NCBI GenBank assembly: GCA_026984215.1
Contig: JALSSO010000068.1
Span: 124,001-188,000, forward strand
From: Gammaproteobacteria bacterium
GTDB lineage: Bacteria; Pseudomonadota; Gammaproteobacteria; JAJDOJ01
Length of the DNA stretch: 64,000 nt
Reading direction: 5' to 3'
Numbering within the stretch: position 1 is the first letter of the stretch; every line of letters begins with the position of its first letter. A model generated the notes under the pieces. That model worked only from the letters and a program-made list of their open reading frames with translations, was not told the origin of the DNA and ran no database searches. Below are positions 9,501-17,733 of the stretch, piece by piece. Made by a program: the position numbers and the translations under genes.

Positions 9501-10718
9501 GCCAACGAACGCGCTGGATTCCTGGCCAGCTGGGAGCGAACCGGATTCGTCGAGGACACCAAGGCGGAACACCTCGGCCGCTGGATCAGCACCGTGGTGA
9601 ACAACCGGGCCGACCGCGTGGCCCGCTCGCAAGCCTTCGCCCGGATCCTGGCCGAAGACATCGTCGCGGATCTGCACGTGATCGTGGGCACCAACGTCGA
9701 TGGTTTCCTGACCTATCTCCGGGAGGCATGGGACCAGCGGATGCGGTCTTTCTCCCTGACTTCCCGCTCGCAGGCGCCGCTGGCCCTCTTCGAATCGGAG
9801 GCACGGCGGCTGCGCGTACTCACCGACGAGACGGCCCTGCAGCGCCGCATCGCTGCCATGCTCGAAGGGTTGGGTTTGGATCCCGCCGAACCGCCCGACC
9901 AACCCCAGGGATTGCGGGAACGGCTAGGGTCGCAAGTGGATGAAGCCGTCTGCGAGGAGGCGATCGAGTGGCTGGAGCGGTGGCGGCGGGAGCTCGCCAC
10001 CTATCGGGACGTGACCGCCTCCATCGAGAACGCCCTGGGAGAGGATGCGTCGCGCGCCGATCGTCTGGCCAGGGAAGCGCTCTGGAACTGGTTCTCGCAA
10101 CGGCTGGTCCCGGTGCACGATGCCCATATCGACGCCAACGCCCTGCTCGGTGTGATCCTGCGACATACCCCACCCGGCTATCTCAACCGGATCATGGGCT
10201 GTCAGAACATCAAGGGCCCGGGAACGGACCTGGTATACCGATGGATGGACTGGGAGGTGTGCCTGCATGCCTGCCAGGCCCTGCGTCAGGGGGACGAGCA
10301 GCAGTTGATCGCCGCCCTGCAGCAGCTCACCGGCTTGCCGCATTACGGCATCTTGTGTCGCGAGACCCTTCTGGAGGCACTGAAGATCGCCCGTCCCCGA
10401 GAAGAGGCGCAGAGCGAATACGCCGAGAGCCAGATCCTGCTCATCGAGCGACGCCTGGCCGCGGCACACGAGGCCGCTGGTCACGGCCCGGTTCCCACCT
10501 CGACGGGCTGGGTGGACCGCTTGTTGCGCATGATCGAGTCTTTTCTCGACGCCGGCGACGCCGTGCGCAGGCGCCGCAAGGCCGACCGTATCTATCGTGA
10601 ACTGATCGCCGAGCGGATCAGTCGCTCGCGCGCCGCCATCGAACTGGCCGCGCTCAACCGTCGCCAACAGGGCGGCTGGCTGCGGCGCCGGTTCGGGACG
10701 TATCTGCGCAAAGGATGA
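6582..10718 (+). CDS. HEAT-repeat / PgsB (CapB) poly-gamma-glutamate synthase-like fusion
   Basis: A 1378-residue protein starting at the ATG that overlaps the previous stop. The first 690 residues are helical and include HEAT-like repeats (about 265-420). A single membrane segment (about 697-716) is followed by the Mur-ligase-type P-loop GGWGTRGKSGTE (about 735-746), then a TGTEAMFLYGI segment, NTYPDHEDIQG and a long region typical of PgsB/CapB, the ATP-dependent ligase that polymerises gamma-linked glutamate. The N-terminal membrane segment directly before the P-loop is also as in PgsB. Family members are usually about 400 residues, so roughly 700 residues in front and 300 behind are extra. 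The partner PgsC/CapC is not visible and may lie upstream of the window. The actual polymer could be poly-glutamate or another amide-linked polymer. Confidence 0.8.
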   Translation: MTLERGAELLRQSMAPLHQQLERQAVDTLIRLLERRLAQRHPKEGPPADLDLYRAWTAILQNEADQALERIYRIQGARTEFEARYAHAATEEERRFHVLEFARILGSSGRRLRADQRAFQRWFGREAVLDRCTRRIGEAEQYLAFCMERLGHMAHGYLRHTPSGKRLEALQSLRLEAVVEPLLAYSGDARIRTATFHALSWVVSALSRDRRHNALPETIVRFAQRTALDPGQETWTQLAALGFLAQFRRETFIEAAAHRLHNPARTTDDLFVRAGVVRLLCESEPESEETAGLLRQAGRDPAPYVRREVARQSPRIPCPLAQELLAELAHRDPEPAVRRSAIGRLADRTLDEAATWRLDRLCSALRDSDPWAQRMAMETAERLHRRLVREDPQAARSLREAVLPQLAILHAEAEVRVRRWCAVARERIWCQAEPRRRALESELRRHLLAIPPGHSAPLPRGLLARHPTEEIGRVLSALTHDDHPASLAGSRWSGWRLHRGFRFRFRLWRLLHELRHPATDKRQAYRHWIGRVYYGHHRFPSGRLAEFTETRVPGEPVYVPEEDGWRPFLPLPDDVLSALDESLLSRRICYWTAEGRTELIVPASPLARLRARSAITLNFGELARLRNYDESKGISSDAYARALERLGIRLRFRPYTEPVPWHEDGVVRRAFPAILPGLGGDTVQHIEDYFFSLYENSLPELAWFVGGLAALFFGNHIRMNLRLRRARARLPLVMGGWGTRGKSGTERLKAALFNAFGYTVVSKTTGTEAMFLYGIRFGPLQELPLFRPYNKATIWEQANVVTLARALGADVFLWECMALTPAYVRVLQRDWMRDDLSTITNTYPDHEDIQGPAGIDIPKVMTEFIPTRSTLITSEEQMLPILQSAAESRGTRTRAVGWEEIRTLTPDVLDRFPYEEHPANVALVLAVARELGIDEAFALKEMADRVVPDIGVLKIFPPAPVRRRRLQFVNGMSANERAGFLASWERTGFVEDTKAEHLGRWISTVVNNRADRVARSQAFARILAEDIVADLHVIVGTNVDGFLTYLREAWDQRMRSFSLTSRSQAPLALFESEARRLRVLTDETALQRRIAAMLEGLGLDPAEPPDQPQGLRERLGSQVDEAVCEEAIEWLERWRRELATYRDVTASIENALGEDASRADRLAREALWNWFSQRLVPVHDAHIDANALLGVILRHTPPGYLNRIMGCQNIKGPGTDLVYRWMDWEVCLHACQALRQGDEQQLIAALQQLTGLPHYGILCRETLLEALKIARPREEAQSEYAESQILLIERRLAAAHEAAGHGPVPTSTGWVDRLLRMIESFLDAGDAVRRRRKADRIYRELIAERISRSRAAIELAALNRRQQGGWLRRRFGTYLRKG

Positions 10719-10769
10719 AGGGCGGCTCGCGGTGTACTCCCCCCGGCCCGTCTGGGCTGGGTTCAGGGC

Positions 10770-11228
10770 TCACCGCCCGGGCGAGTGAACGCGCAGCCGC
10801 GAATCCGGAAGATACCTCGGTTGCAAGCCGTCTCCGGAGACCACGTCGGCCAGGGTGACGCCGCCGAGGAACCCTCGGATCTGCTCGCTCAGGGCCACCC
10901 ACAACCCGTGCGAAAGACACTGTTCGTCCTCCTCACAGCCCCGGACGCTCCCGCAAGCCGTGGAGTCCATGCTTTCGTCGACCGCGTCGATCACCTCGGC
11001 GATCGCGATCCGGTCGGCCGGGCGTGCCAGGGTATACCCCCCGCCGGGGCCGCGCACACTGTGCACGAGACGGGCGCGTCGCAGTCGCAGAAACAGCTGC
11101 TCCAGATAGGAGAGTGAGATGCCCTGGCGGCGCGAGATCTCGTTCAATGGCACCGGACCGTGCTCGCCGTGCAGGGCAAGATCCAGCATGGCCGTGACCG
11201 CATACCGACCCTTGGTGGTCAGACGCAT
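10770..11228 (-). CDS. iscR: Fe-S cluster-responsive transcriptional regulator IscR
   Basis: A 152-residue Rrf2-family regulator. It opens with [18 protein letters not shown], the winged-helix N-terminus typical of IscR, followed by [13 protein letters not shown] in the recognition helix. The cluster ligands are present as C-x5-C-x5-C-x2-H, matching the three Cys and one His of E. coli IscR. It senses [2Fe-2S] status and normally represses isc genes. It lies 4 bp behind cysE on the same strand, so the two are probably co-transcribed. iscS/iscU do not follow: the next gene is the convergent PgsB-like one. In-frame sequence upstream of the chosen ATG overlaps cysE and lacks family similarity. 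Confidence 0.95.
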   Translation of the reverse strand: MRLTTKGRYAVTAMLDLALHGEHGPVPLNEISRRQGISLSYLEQLFLRLRRARLVHSVRGPGGGYTLARPADRIAIAEVIDAVDESMDSTACGSVRGCEEDEQCLSHGLWVALSEQIRGFLGGVTLADVVSGDGLQPRYLPDSRLRVHSPGR

Positions 11229-11232
11229 GGAC

Positions 11233-12009
11233 TCACCCGCCGTTGCAACTCGTCTTTTCCTCGGCGATGCCCTCGATGCATTCGGGAGCGATGTCCGGCA
11301 GGTGGCTGTCGTCCACGTCGCCGCCCAGGCGCTTGAGCTCATGGCTCAGCTCGTCCATGCGCTTGTCCATGAGGTGGATGTGATCGAGCATGCTGTTGAT
11401 CGCGTTGGCCACGGGATCGGGCATGTCCTCCGTGGCACCGTAGGCGTCGAACCCGATCTTGCGCGCCGTCTCGTGGCGCCGGCGGGTGAGTTCGTCCTTC
11501 TTGTGCACCACGCGCCCGGGGATTCCGACCACCGTGGAGCCCGCCGGGATGTCCTTGAGCACGACCGCATTGGACCCCACGCGCACGCCGTCCCCCAGCT
11601 GGATGGGCCCGAGGATCTTGGCTCCGGCCCCCACCACCACGTCGTTACCGAGCGTGGGATGGCGCTTGCCCTTGTTCCAGCTCGTACCCCCCAGGGTCAC
11701 TCCATGATAGAGGGTGCAGTCGTCGCCAATCTCCGCCGTCTCGCCGATCACCACACCCATCCCGTGATCGATGAAAAAGCGCCGGCCGATGCGCGCCCCT
11801 GGATGGATCTCGATACCGGTCAGCCAGCGCGCGATGTGCGAACCCAGCCGGGCCAGCCACTTGAAACCCCGGTTCCACAGCGCGTGATTGATGCGGTGGA
11901 ACAGGACGGCGTGCAGTCCCGGGTAGGCCGTCAGCACCTCCAGCGTGTTGCGCGCGGCGGGATCGCGTTCGAAAACGCACTGGATGTCTTCGCGCAAGCG
12001 CTGGAGCAT
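11233..12009 (-). CDS. cysE: Serine O-acetyltransferase
   Basis: A 258-residue protein with the SAT helical N-terminus ([15 protein letters not shown]) and a left-handed beta-helix of hexapeptide repeats. Core motifs are [22 protein letters not shown], here split by short loops, and [11 protein letters not shown], which forms the acetyl-CoA and serine site. It makes O-acetylserine from serine and acetyl-CoA, the first committed step of cysteine synthesis in the cytoplasm. The gene is immediately followed by iscR, which fits a link between cysteine supply and Fe-S assembly. The C-terminal tail (about 190-258) is helical and acidic and ends with Cys-Asn-Gly-Gly rather than the Ile of classical feedback-complex SATs. 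Confidence 0.93.
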   Translation of the reverse strand: MLQRLREDIQCVFERDPAARNTLEVLTAYPGLHAVLFHRINHALWNRGFKWLARLGSHIARWLTGIEIHPGARIGRRFFIDHGMGVVIGETAEIGDDCTLYHGVTLGGTSWNKGKRHPTLGNDVVVGAGAKILGPIQLGDGVRVGSNAVVLKDIPAGSTVVGIPGRVVHKKDELTRRRHETARKIGFDAYGATEDMPDPVANAINSMLDHIHLMDKRMDELSHELKRLGGDVDDSHLPDIAPECIEGIAEEKTSCNGG

Positions 12010-12151
12010 GGTGCAGGGCCAGAGGTTGCTTCCACTATCCTGGATTGTAGTGGGTGGCCGAAAGGCGGTTCAACCAGCTCCCCCCACGGCCGGCCCGTTG
12101 CCGTGGGCTGTCACACGGGCCGGCCCGCCGGCCCGCAACGCCGGCGCCGAC

Positions 12152-12451
12152 TCAGATTCCCCAGCCCAGGGCGGCCTGGACCGTGCGCGGCTCTTTCGAG
12201 CCGACCCGTTCCAGCGTACCCACCGGGTGCGGCATCCACGCGGCGGCCCTTGCCTCGCGCGCCATTTCGTTCGGAGTGGGGGACAGATAGAGAACGGATC
12301 CCACGACCGCCAGAACCAGGATCAGGGCAGCGAACACCCAGGAAGAAAACGACCCGCTCACCGGTACACCTCGCCTTAACTGGTATGGATGGTGCGCGCG
12401 TCCCGCCGACGTTTGCGGAACCCGCGTTTTCTTGTTCTGGTTGTGAACCAT
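12152..12451 (-). CDS. Small single-span membrane protein of unknown function
   Basis: A 99-residue frame starting MVHNQNKK. A basic N-terminal stretch is followed by one hydrophobic segment (about 35-57, SWVFAALILVLAVVGSVLYL) and then a soluble tail with a Pro/Arg/Trp composition. No family is recognised. The gene stands alone between cysE and a glutamine amidotransferase, all on the minus strand. The ribosome-binding site is weak, so the exact start is uncertain. Call rests on the basic N-terminus plus transmembrane pattern and on the lack of a better frame over the same stretch. Confidence 0.45.
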   Translation of the reverse strand: MVHNQNKKTRVPQTSAGRAHHPYQLRRGVPVSGSFSSWVFAALILVLAVVGSVLYLSPTPNEMAREARAAAWMPHPVGTLERVGSKEPRTVQAALGWGI

Positions 12452-12512
12452 ATCGCATTTTTCTTGTGCGAAAAAGGAGCCCGCGGGCCGCCCGGTCCCC
12501 CACCCCGACCGC

Positions 12513-13205
12513 TCATCGGCCCCTGCCGAAAAGCCGCGCCACCACCTCCTCCGACCAGGCTGGGACGGGCTCGAAGCGCGCAGGTTCGCCCAACATGGCA
12601 TGCGGAGCCTGAACGTAGCGGCCCGAATCCAGATCGCCCGCGCCGAACACGCACAGATCGGCCACGCCGGAGGGCAACACCTCCAGATGGAATTGCAGGG
12701 CCAGCGCCCTTCCCCAGGCGAAGGCCTGATTGGGGCAGGCGGCGCTGGAAGCCAGGTGCACGGCTCCGGCCGGCAGGTCGAAGGTCTCGCCATGCCAGTG
12801 GAACGCCGTGAACCGCGTCGGGAGCCCATCCAGGGCCGAGGGAGCGGCCTGCGGCATCCGATCCACCGGAAACCATCCGATCTCCTTCTCCGCGTTGGGG
12901 TAGACCCGCGCGCCGAGCGCGTGGGCGATCAGCTGCGCGCCGAGACAGATGCCCAACACCGGCACGCCACGTTCCAGCACCCGCGCGACGAACCGCTTCT
13001 CCTCGACGAGCCAGGGACAATCGTCCTCGTCGTGGATACTCATCGGACCGCCCATGACGATCAATCCTTCCACGGCATCCGGGTCCGGCAACGACTCCCC
13101 CGCATAGAGCCGCGTGCGCGCCAGTCCATGTCCGCAACGAATCAGCGCGCATTCCAGCGCCCCCAACCCCTCATAGGGCACGTGAGTGAGATAATTGACT
13201 TTCAT
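12513..13205 (-). CDS. Class I glutamine amidotransferase (GMP synthase GATase-like)
   Basis: A 230-residue single-domain amidotransferase. The nucleophile elbow GICLGAQLIAHALG carries the catalytic Cys, VMGGPMS is the oxyanion strand typical of GuaA-like members, FHWHGE lies in the specificity loop, and LQFHLEV holds the catalytic His and Glu. Free-standing enzymes of this type hydrolyse glutamine or gamma-glutamyl compounds; the substrate cannot be told from sequence. The start MKVNYLTH at 13205 is preferred over an ATG six codons upstream because it begins directly with the first beta-strand. It is transcribed away from the mlaC-like gene. Confidence 0.85.
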   Translation of the reverse strand: MKVNYLTHVPYEGLGALECALIRCGHGLARTRLYAGESLPDPDAVEGLIVMGGPMSIHDEDDCPWLVEEKRFVARVLERGVPVLGICLGAQLIAHALGARVYPNAEKEIGWFPVDRMPQAAPSALDGLPTRFTAFHWHGETFDLPAGAVHLASSAACPNQAFAWGRALALQFHLEVLPSGVADLCVFGAGDLDSGRYVQAPHAMLGEPARFEPVPAWSEEVVARLFGRGR

Positions 13206-13351
13206 CGCCTGCACACCTCCCAAAGCGGGCCGCCGGGAGGCATAATGCCGCCTCGATGCGCCTTGTCAATCGGGGCAGGTGGCCCGGTGTTCTCCGGAGC
13301 GGCCGTACCCCGTTAGCCCATGTTCATCACCACCTGAGGGAGAAACGACCC

Positions 13352-14053
13352 GTGAAGCTACGCAATGCCGTGTTCGCAGCCGCACTGGCGGCCCTTGCCC
13401 ACGTCCCGCCGGCCTTCGCCCAGAGCTGGGGCTACGGTCCCTACGGCCCTCCGATGGGCTATCCTCCCATGCCGAACTATCAGAGCACCCAGCCGACCCA
13501 GATCCTGCAAAACGCCCTGGAGCGGCTGAAGGCCTTCTTCTCCGGCGAGCAGGTGCCGCCCGCGCCGGTGATCGCTCGCTTCGTGGACGAGCAGATCGCA
13601 CCCTACTTCGATTTCCAGGGCATGGCCGAGTGGATCGCCCGGCCCTACTACGAACGCATGAGCCCGGCACAGCGGGCCGAGCTGGAACAAAAGGTCAAGG
13701 AGGCCTTCCTCGGCATCCTGGCCCGTGAACTGGGCGCCTTCGCCAAGCCGCAGCCCCAGGTGAGTTTCTACCGGGCCCGGCCCGCCGGACGCGGACAAAT
13801 CGAAGTGCCCGCCAGGGTGCTGCCCGCCAACGGCTATCCCATCCGGTTGACCTTCCGCTTCCGCCAGGGTGAGGACGGCTGGAAGATCATCGACGTCTCC
13901 AGCAATGGCCTGAGCGCGGTCCAGTACCTGCGCCAGCAGTTCATCCAGATGATCCGCGGCTACGTCACCCCACGCGGCCCGTATGGCGCCGGGCCGGGTT
14001 ACCGGGCCCCGGCGGCCGCCCCGTACGCCTCCCCGGTGACACCGCGCCCCTGA
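13352..14053 (+). CDS. MlaC / Ttg2D-family periplasmic phospholipid-binding protein
   Basis: A 233-residue protein with a GTG start behind GAGGG and a clear signal peptide ending AFAQ. A Gly/Tyr/Pro-rich linker (about 25-45) precedes the MlaC-type core: an amphipathic helix, a region with IARPYYERMSPAQRAEL, and the C-terminal strands LTFRFRQGEDGWKIIDV and SNGLSAVQYLRQQF. MlaC shuttles phospholipids between outer and inner membranes. No mlaD, mlaE or mlaF lies beside it, so it is an orphan member. The Pro/Tyr-rich linker and a second Pro/Ala-rich tail are unusual for MlaC. It is followed by a strong bidirectional hairpin terminator. Confidence 0.8.
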   Translation: MKLRNAVFAAALAALAHVPPAFAQSWGYGPYGPPMGYPPMPNYQSTQPTQILQNALERLKAFFSGEQVPPAPVIARFVDEQIAPYFDFQGMAEWIARPYYERMSPAQRAELEQKVKEAFLGILARELGAFAKPQPQVSFYRARPAGRGQIEVPARVLPANGYPIRLTFRFRQGEDGWKIIDVSSNGLSAVQYLRQQFIQMIRGYVTPRGPYGAGPGYRAPAAAPYASPVTPRP

Positions 14054-14081
14054 GCCCTTCGGGCCGCCGAGGCGCGCATGG

Positions 14082-14118
14082 AAAAGGCCGGCCCGGTTCA
14101 CGCCTGGGCCGGCCTTTT
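14082..14118. terminator. Bidirectional intrinsic terminator between the mlaC-like gene and rplS
   Basis: A perfect 13-bp inverted repeat, AAAAGGCCGGCCC pairing with GGGCCGGCCTTTT, around an 11-base loop. The stem ends in A4/T4 tracts on the two sides, so it can terminate the plus-strand mlaC-like transcript and the minus-strand rpsP-rimM-trmD-rplS operon. Confidence 0.85.
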
Positions 14119-14140
14119 CACCTCGTCCACCCCAAACGGC

Positions 14141-14485
14141 TCAGATCCGGACCTTGATCCGGGCCGCCTTTCCGGTACGCCCTCGCAGATAGTAGAGCTT
14201 CGCCCGGCGGACCTTGCCGCGACGCTTGAGCTCGATGTTCGCGATCAGAGGGCTATGCGTCTGGAATACCCGCTCCACCCCCACCCCGTGTGACATCTTG
14301 CGCACGGTGAACGACGAATTGAGCCCCCGGTTTTTCTTGGCGATCACCACGCCCTCGAAGGCCTGGAGACGTTCTCGGTTACCCTCGCGCACCCGCACCT
14401 GCACCGACACGGTGTCACCGGGCGCGAACTCCGGGATGTCCTTGCGGAGCTGCTCGGCCTCCAGTTGTTCGATGATGTTGCTCAT
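14141..14485 (-). CDS. rplS: Ribosomal protein L19
   Basis: A 114-residue protein starting [20 protein letters not shown] with the L19 motifs [31 protein letters not shown] and [10 protein letters not shown]. It is a 50S subunit protein at the subunit interface. It is the last gene of the rpsP-rimM-trmD-rplS operon, its start overlapping the trmD stop by 4 bp (ATGA), and a strong terminator follows 22 bp downstream. Length is normal for the family. Confidence 0.98.
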   Translation of the reverse strand: MSNIIEQLEAEQLRKDIPEFAPGDTVSVQVRVREGNRERLQAFEGVVIAKKNRGLNSSFTVRKMSHGVGVERVFQTHSPLIANIELKRRGKVRRAKLYYLRGRTGKAARIKVRI

Positions 14486-15273
14486 GACACGTCCTCTTCT
14501 TCGGTTTCTGCGATGTCCCGGCAGAGGGCCTCGTCGAGGCCGTGCTCGGACAGGTATTCCCTCAACAACGCCCGCTCACCGGGGCGCAACCCCCGCCTAC
14601 GCAAGAGATCCGGCCGGCGTAGACAGGTCCGGCCGAGCGCCTCCTTGTACCGCCAGCGGGCGATGGCGCCATGGTCGCCGGAACGCAGCACGGCCGGCAC
14701 CTCCAACCCCGCCACCACCTCGGGGCGGGTGTAGTGCGGGCAGTCCAGCAACCCGTCCATGAACGAGTCGGCCTGCGCCGATCCCGCATGTCCCAGGGCC
14801 CCCGGCTGCAGGCGCGCCAGCGCATCGACCACCACCATGGCGGGCAGCTCCCCGCCACTCAGCACATAGTCGCCGATGGAGCACTCCTCGTCGATCTCCA
14901 GCGCCACCAGCCGCTCGTCGATCCCCTCGTAACGCCCCGCCACCAGGATCAACCGGGGCAGCGTCGCCCAGCCATTGAGTCGTTCCTGATCGAGCGTTCG
15001 CCCCTGCGGGCTCAGCAACACCGTGCGCGCAGGCTCCGGGGCCGCCGCGCGCGCCGCCCGGATGCAACTGCGCAGCGGCTCCACCGCCATCACCATGCCC
15101 GGCCCCCCGCCGTAGGGCCGGTCGTCCACCGTGCGGTGGCGGTCACGGGCAAAATCCCGCGGATTCCAGGTCCGCAGCTCCACCAGGCCCGCCTGCGCGG
15201 CTCGCCCCGTCACCCCGACATGGAGCACCTGCTCCACGAAACCGGGAAACAACGTGACGACGTCGATACGCAA
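14482..15273 (-). CDS. trmD: tRNA (guanine37-N1)-methyltransferase
   Basis: A 263-residue SPOUT methyltransferase. It begins [17 protein letters not shown], has [11 protein letters not shown], and carries the trefoil-knot SAM site motifs RYEGIDERL and [14 protein letters not shown]. It methylates N1 of G37 next to the anticodon, preventing +1 frameshifting. It is co-transcribed with rimM upstream (15 bp gap) and overlaps rplS downstream. Confidence 0.97.
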   Translation of the reverse strand: MRIDVVTLFPGFVEQVLHVGVTGRAAQAGLVELRTWNPRDFARDRHRTVDDRPYGGGPGMVMAVEPLRSCIRAARAAAPEPARTVLLSPQGRTLDQERLNGWATLPRLILVAGRYEGIDERLVALEIDEECSIGDYVLSGGELPAMVVVDALARLQPGALGHAGSAQADSFMDGLLDCPHYTRPEVVAGLEVPAVLRSGDHGAIARWRYKEALGRTCLRRPDLLRRRGLRPGERALLREYLSEHGLDEALCRDIAETEEEDVS

Positions 15274-15288
15274 GCGCCCGCCTTCGGC

Positions 15289-15831
15289 TCAATAGTCCGG
15301 TTCCCAGTCCACGACGATGGTCCCACCGTCGAGGTCCACGGACTTGACATAGACCGGCTCCACGAACGGGATCAATCGCTCCCGATCCGCCCCCCGGACC
15401 ACCAACACGTCGTGCGCTCCCGTCTCCAAAAGGCCCGTCACACGACCCAATGCCACTCCCGAGGTATTGTGTACCTCCAGCCCGATCAACTCGGACCAGT
15501 AATATTCCCCCGGGCCCGGGCTTGGGAGTGCTCCACGGGGGACCGCGATCTCGCGGCCCATGAACGCCTCGGCGGCGTCGCGGTCCGCCACACCCTCCAG
15601 ACGGGCGACCACCGTCGGTCCGTGCCGGCGTCCTTCGACCACCTGGATCGGCTCCCACCGCCCGTCCGCGCGAGCCAGCAGCCACGGCTGGTAACCCAGG
15701 ATGGCCTCGCGCGGATCGCAGTAGGAATAGACCTTCACCCAGCCGCGGATCCCATAGACGCCACAAATGCGGCCGACGCGAACCGGTTCCCGGCCCACCG
15801 CCGGCTCGGCGGTCTCAGGCGGCCGGCGCAT
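15289..15831 (-). CDS. rimM: Ribosome maturation factor RimM
   Basis: A 180-residue protein with [20 protein letters not shown] at the N-terminal RimM beta-barrel and the PRC-type C-terminal barrel ([28 protein letters not shown]). It assists 30S head assembly, around S19 and 16S helices. The ATG at 15831 overlaps rpsP by 17 bp and has AGGAGG touching it with almost no spacer. A GTG eleven codons downstream is an alternative start, so the N-terminus is the uncertain part. Operon position between rpsP and trmD is canonical. Confidence 0.92.
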   Translation of the reverse strand: MRRPPETAEPAVGREPVRVGRICGVYGIRGWVKVYSYCDPREAILGYQPWLLARADGRWEPIQVVEGRRHGPTVVARLEGVADRDAAEAFMGREIAVPRGALPSPGPGEYYWSELIGLEVHNTSGVALGRVTGLLETGAHDVLVVRGADRERLIPFVEPVYVKSVDLDGGTIVVDWEPDY

Positions 15832-16099
15832 CCTCCTGGGCTGCGGGCTGGGCCGCCGCCTTGCGATACTCCTTGACGAGCCGCGCCACACGCTCGGAGG
15901 TCTGGGCGCCATGCGACAGCCAGTGCTCCACACGCCCCAGATCCACGCGCAACCGCTCCTCCTTGCCGCGGGCCACCGGGTTGAAGAACCCCACCCGCTC
16001 GATATAACCGCTGCTGCGCGGCTTGCGCGAGTCCGTCACCACGATGTGATAGAACGGCCGCTTCTTCCCACCGGCCCGGGCCAGTCTCAGCCTAACCAT
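15815..16099 (-). CDS. rpsP: Ribosomal protein S16
   Basis: A 94-residue protein starting [20 protein letters not shown], with [19 protein letters not shown] and the [16 protein letters not shown] segment of S16. It is a 30S assembly protein and first gene of the rpsP-rimM-trmD-rplS operon. The Ala/Gln-rich C-terminal extension is common in proteobacteria. A TACAAT box lies upstream at 16155-16160, but no good -35 is visible. Confidence 0.97.
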   Translation of the reverse strand: MVRLRLARAGGKKRPFYHIVVTDSRKPRSSGYIERVGFFNPVARGKEERLRVDLGRVEHWLSHGAQTSERVARLVKEYRKAAAQPAAQEDAPAA

Positions 16100-16154
16100 G
16101 ATCTCGTCGTTCGCCCCTCTAGGTTGTCCACACGATGGCTCGAGGAAACGCGCT

Positions 16155-16160
16155 ATTGTA
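16155..16160 (-). promoter_or_regulatory. Possible -10 element for the rpsP operon
   Basis: On the minus strand TACAAT lies about 55 bp before the rpsP start, in the only non-coding gap between the multicopper oxidase stop and rpsP. A CTTTCT at 17 bp spacing is a poor -35. Weak evidence from sequence alone. Confidence 0.3.
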
Positions 16161-16184
16161 GCGGGAAACCCGGGAAAAGAAAGC

Positions 16185-17678
16185 TCACGTCACCACGAAC
16201 TGCCCCATCATGGCGCGGTCCTCGTGCTCCAGGATATGGCAGTGATACATGTAGGGCACGTCCGGATCGGCGAAATCGGCGAACCGCGCCACGATGCGTA
16301 CCGTCTCGAAGGGCAACACCGCGATGGTATCCTTCCAGCCCCGCTCCACGGGTGGCGGCGCGGCTCCGTCGCGGCTGAGCACCTGGAACTGGACATCGTG
16401 CAGGTGGAAGGGATGCAGCATGCCCTGGTTGTTGCGGATCTCCCAAACCTCCACGGCGCCCAAACGCACCCGCTCGTCGATCCGTCTCATGTCCATGGGC
16501 TTGCGGTTGATGGTGAATTCCCCGTTGGTGACTTCGAGCGTAAACAGCCGATCGGGCGCATTGGGCTCCAGCGCCACGATCGTGTTCAACCGCTGGGGGA
16601 CCACGGGGGTGTGTATCGCATTCCGGTCCACCTCTAACCGTAACAAGTCCACCGTGCCCCGATCAAAGGTATCGGCCAGACCACGGGCCATGTACAGGCT
16701 ATTGACGATCTCACCCGTGTAACTGCGCAACCACAGACCACGACCCAGGTCCCTCGACAGATCCACCACGATCTCGAAGCGTTCGGCCGGGGCCATACGC
16801 AAGCGGTTGACGGTCACCGGCTCGGGCAACAGGCCGCCGTCACTGGCCACCACCTGAAATGGACGATCGTCCTCGAAGCCCAGGTAGTAGATCCGCGCAT
16901 TGGAGCCATTGAGCACCCGCAGCCGCACACGTTGAGCCGGCAAGTACACTCGGGGCCGTTCTCGGCCATTGACCAGAAAACGATCACCTTTCATGCCCAT
17001 GAGATCATGGGCGGTTTCCAGATAGGCCAAGCCGCCGTCGGCCCGCAGCCGCCGATCTTGGATCACGAGTGGAATGTCGTCCACCCCGTAGTCCGATGGC
17101 AACCCCAGTGCGTCAGCATGCTCGTCCTCCACGCGGATCAAGCCGGCCAGCCCACGGTAGACTTGTTCCCCCGTCTTGCCCTCGGTGTGAGGGTGATACC
17201 AGAGGGTGGAGGCCTCGTTGAGCACGTCGAACTCAGCGGTCCAGCTCTCCCCGTCCCCAAAGGTTTGGTGGGGATTGCCGTCCATCGCTGCCGGCACGTG
17301 CATCCCATGCCAGTGCGTGGTGGCCGGCTCGCCGATGGCGTTGATCACTTGGATGCGCACGCGCTCACCTCGGCGCATGCGCAGGGTCGGCCCAAGGACG
17401 GCACCCTCATAGCCCAGGGTGGCCGTGCGCAGTCCAGCGACCAGCTCCGTCTCGCCTGGTTGCATGCGCAGGGTGAAAGTGCGTACACCATCGGCGCGCA
17501 TCCGACCTTCCACCAAGGGCGGAATCGGTAGATCCACCGTCCTATCCACTGGCGTCGGAGCATTGCTCCCGTCGTTCCCACCACCACAACCCGCCAACCC
17601 GGAAAGCGCCAGCCAGCCACTACCGGAAAGCGCCAAGGTCTTGCCCAGGAATCGCCTCCTGGATCTGGATAGGGACAT
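16185..17678 (-). CDS. Tat-exported multicopper oxidase lipoprotein
   Basis: A 497-residue protein. The N-terminus has a twin-arginine motif ([10 protein letters not shown]) and a lipobox LSGLAGC, so it is probably exported folded and lipid-anchored. All four copper motifs are intact: HWHGMH (about 120), [20 protein letters not shown] and [15 protein letters not shown], the last giving the type 1 Cys, His and axial Met. It couples one-electron oxidation, for example of Cu(I), to reduction of oxygen to water. A strong AAGGAG lies before the ATG. It is the last gene of a metal-efflux run (CzcCBA-type pump, PII-like protein), supporting a copper/silver detoxification role like CueO. A laccase or bilirubin-oxidase-like activity on other substrates is possible. 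Confidence 0.9.
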   Translation of the reverse strand: MSLSRSRRRFLGKTLALSGSGWLALSGLAGCGGGNDGSNAPTPVDRTVDLPIPPLVEGRMRADGVRTFTLRMQPGETELVAGLRTATLGYEGAVLGPTLRMRRGERVRIQVINAIGEPATTHWHGMHVPAAMDGNPHQTFGDGESWTAEFDVLNEASTLWYHPHTEGKTGEQVYRGLAGLIRVEDEHADALGLPSDYGVDDIPLVIQDRRLRADGGLAYLETAHDLMGMKGDRFLVNGRERPRVYLPAQRVRLRVLNGSNARIYYLGFEDDRPFQVVASDGGLLPEPVTVNRLRMAPAERFEIVVDLSRDLGRGLWLRSYTGEIVNSLYMARGLADTFDRGTVDLLRLEVDRNAIHTPVVPQRLNTIVALEPNAPDRLFTLEVTNGEFTINRKPMDMRRIDERVRLGAVEVWEIRNNQGMLHPFHLHDVQFQVLSRDGAAPPPVERGWKDTIAVLPFETVRIVARFADFADPDVPYMYHCHILEHEDRAMMGQFVVT

Positions 17679-17733
17679 GGTTTTCTCCTTTTTTACTCTC
17701 CAGCGCCGACCGCACCCGCCGAACGGGACGGCT

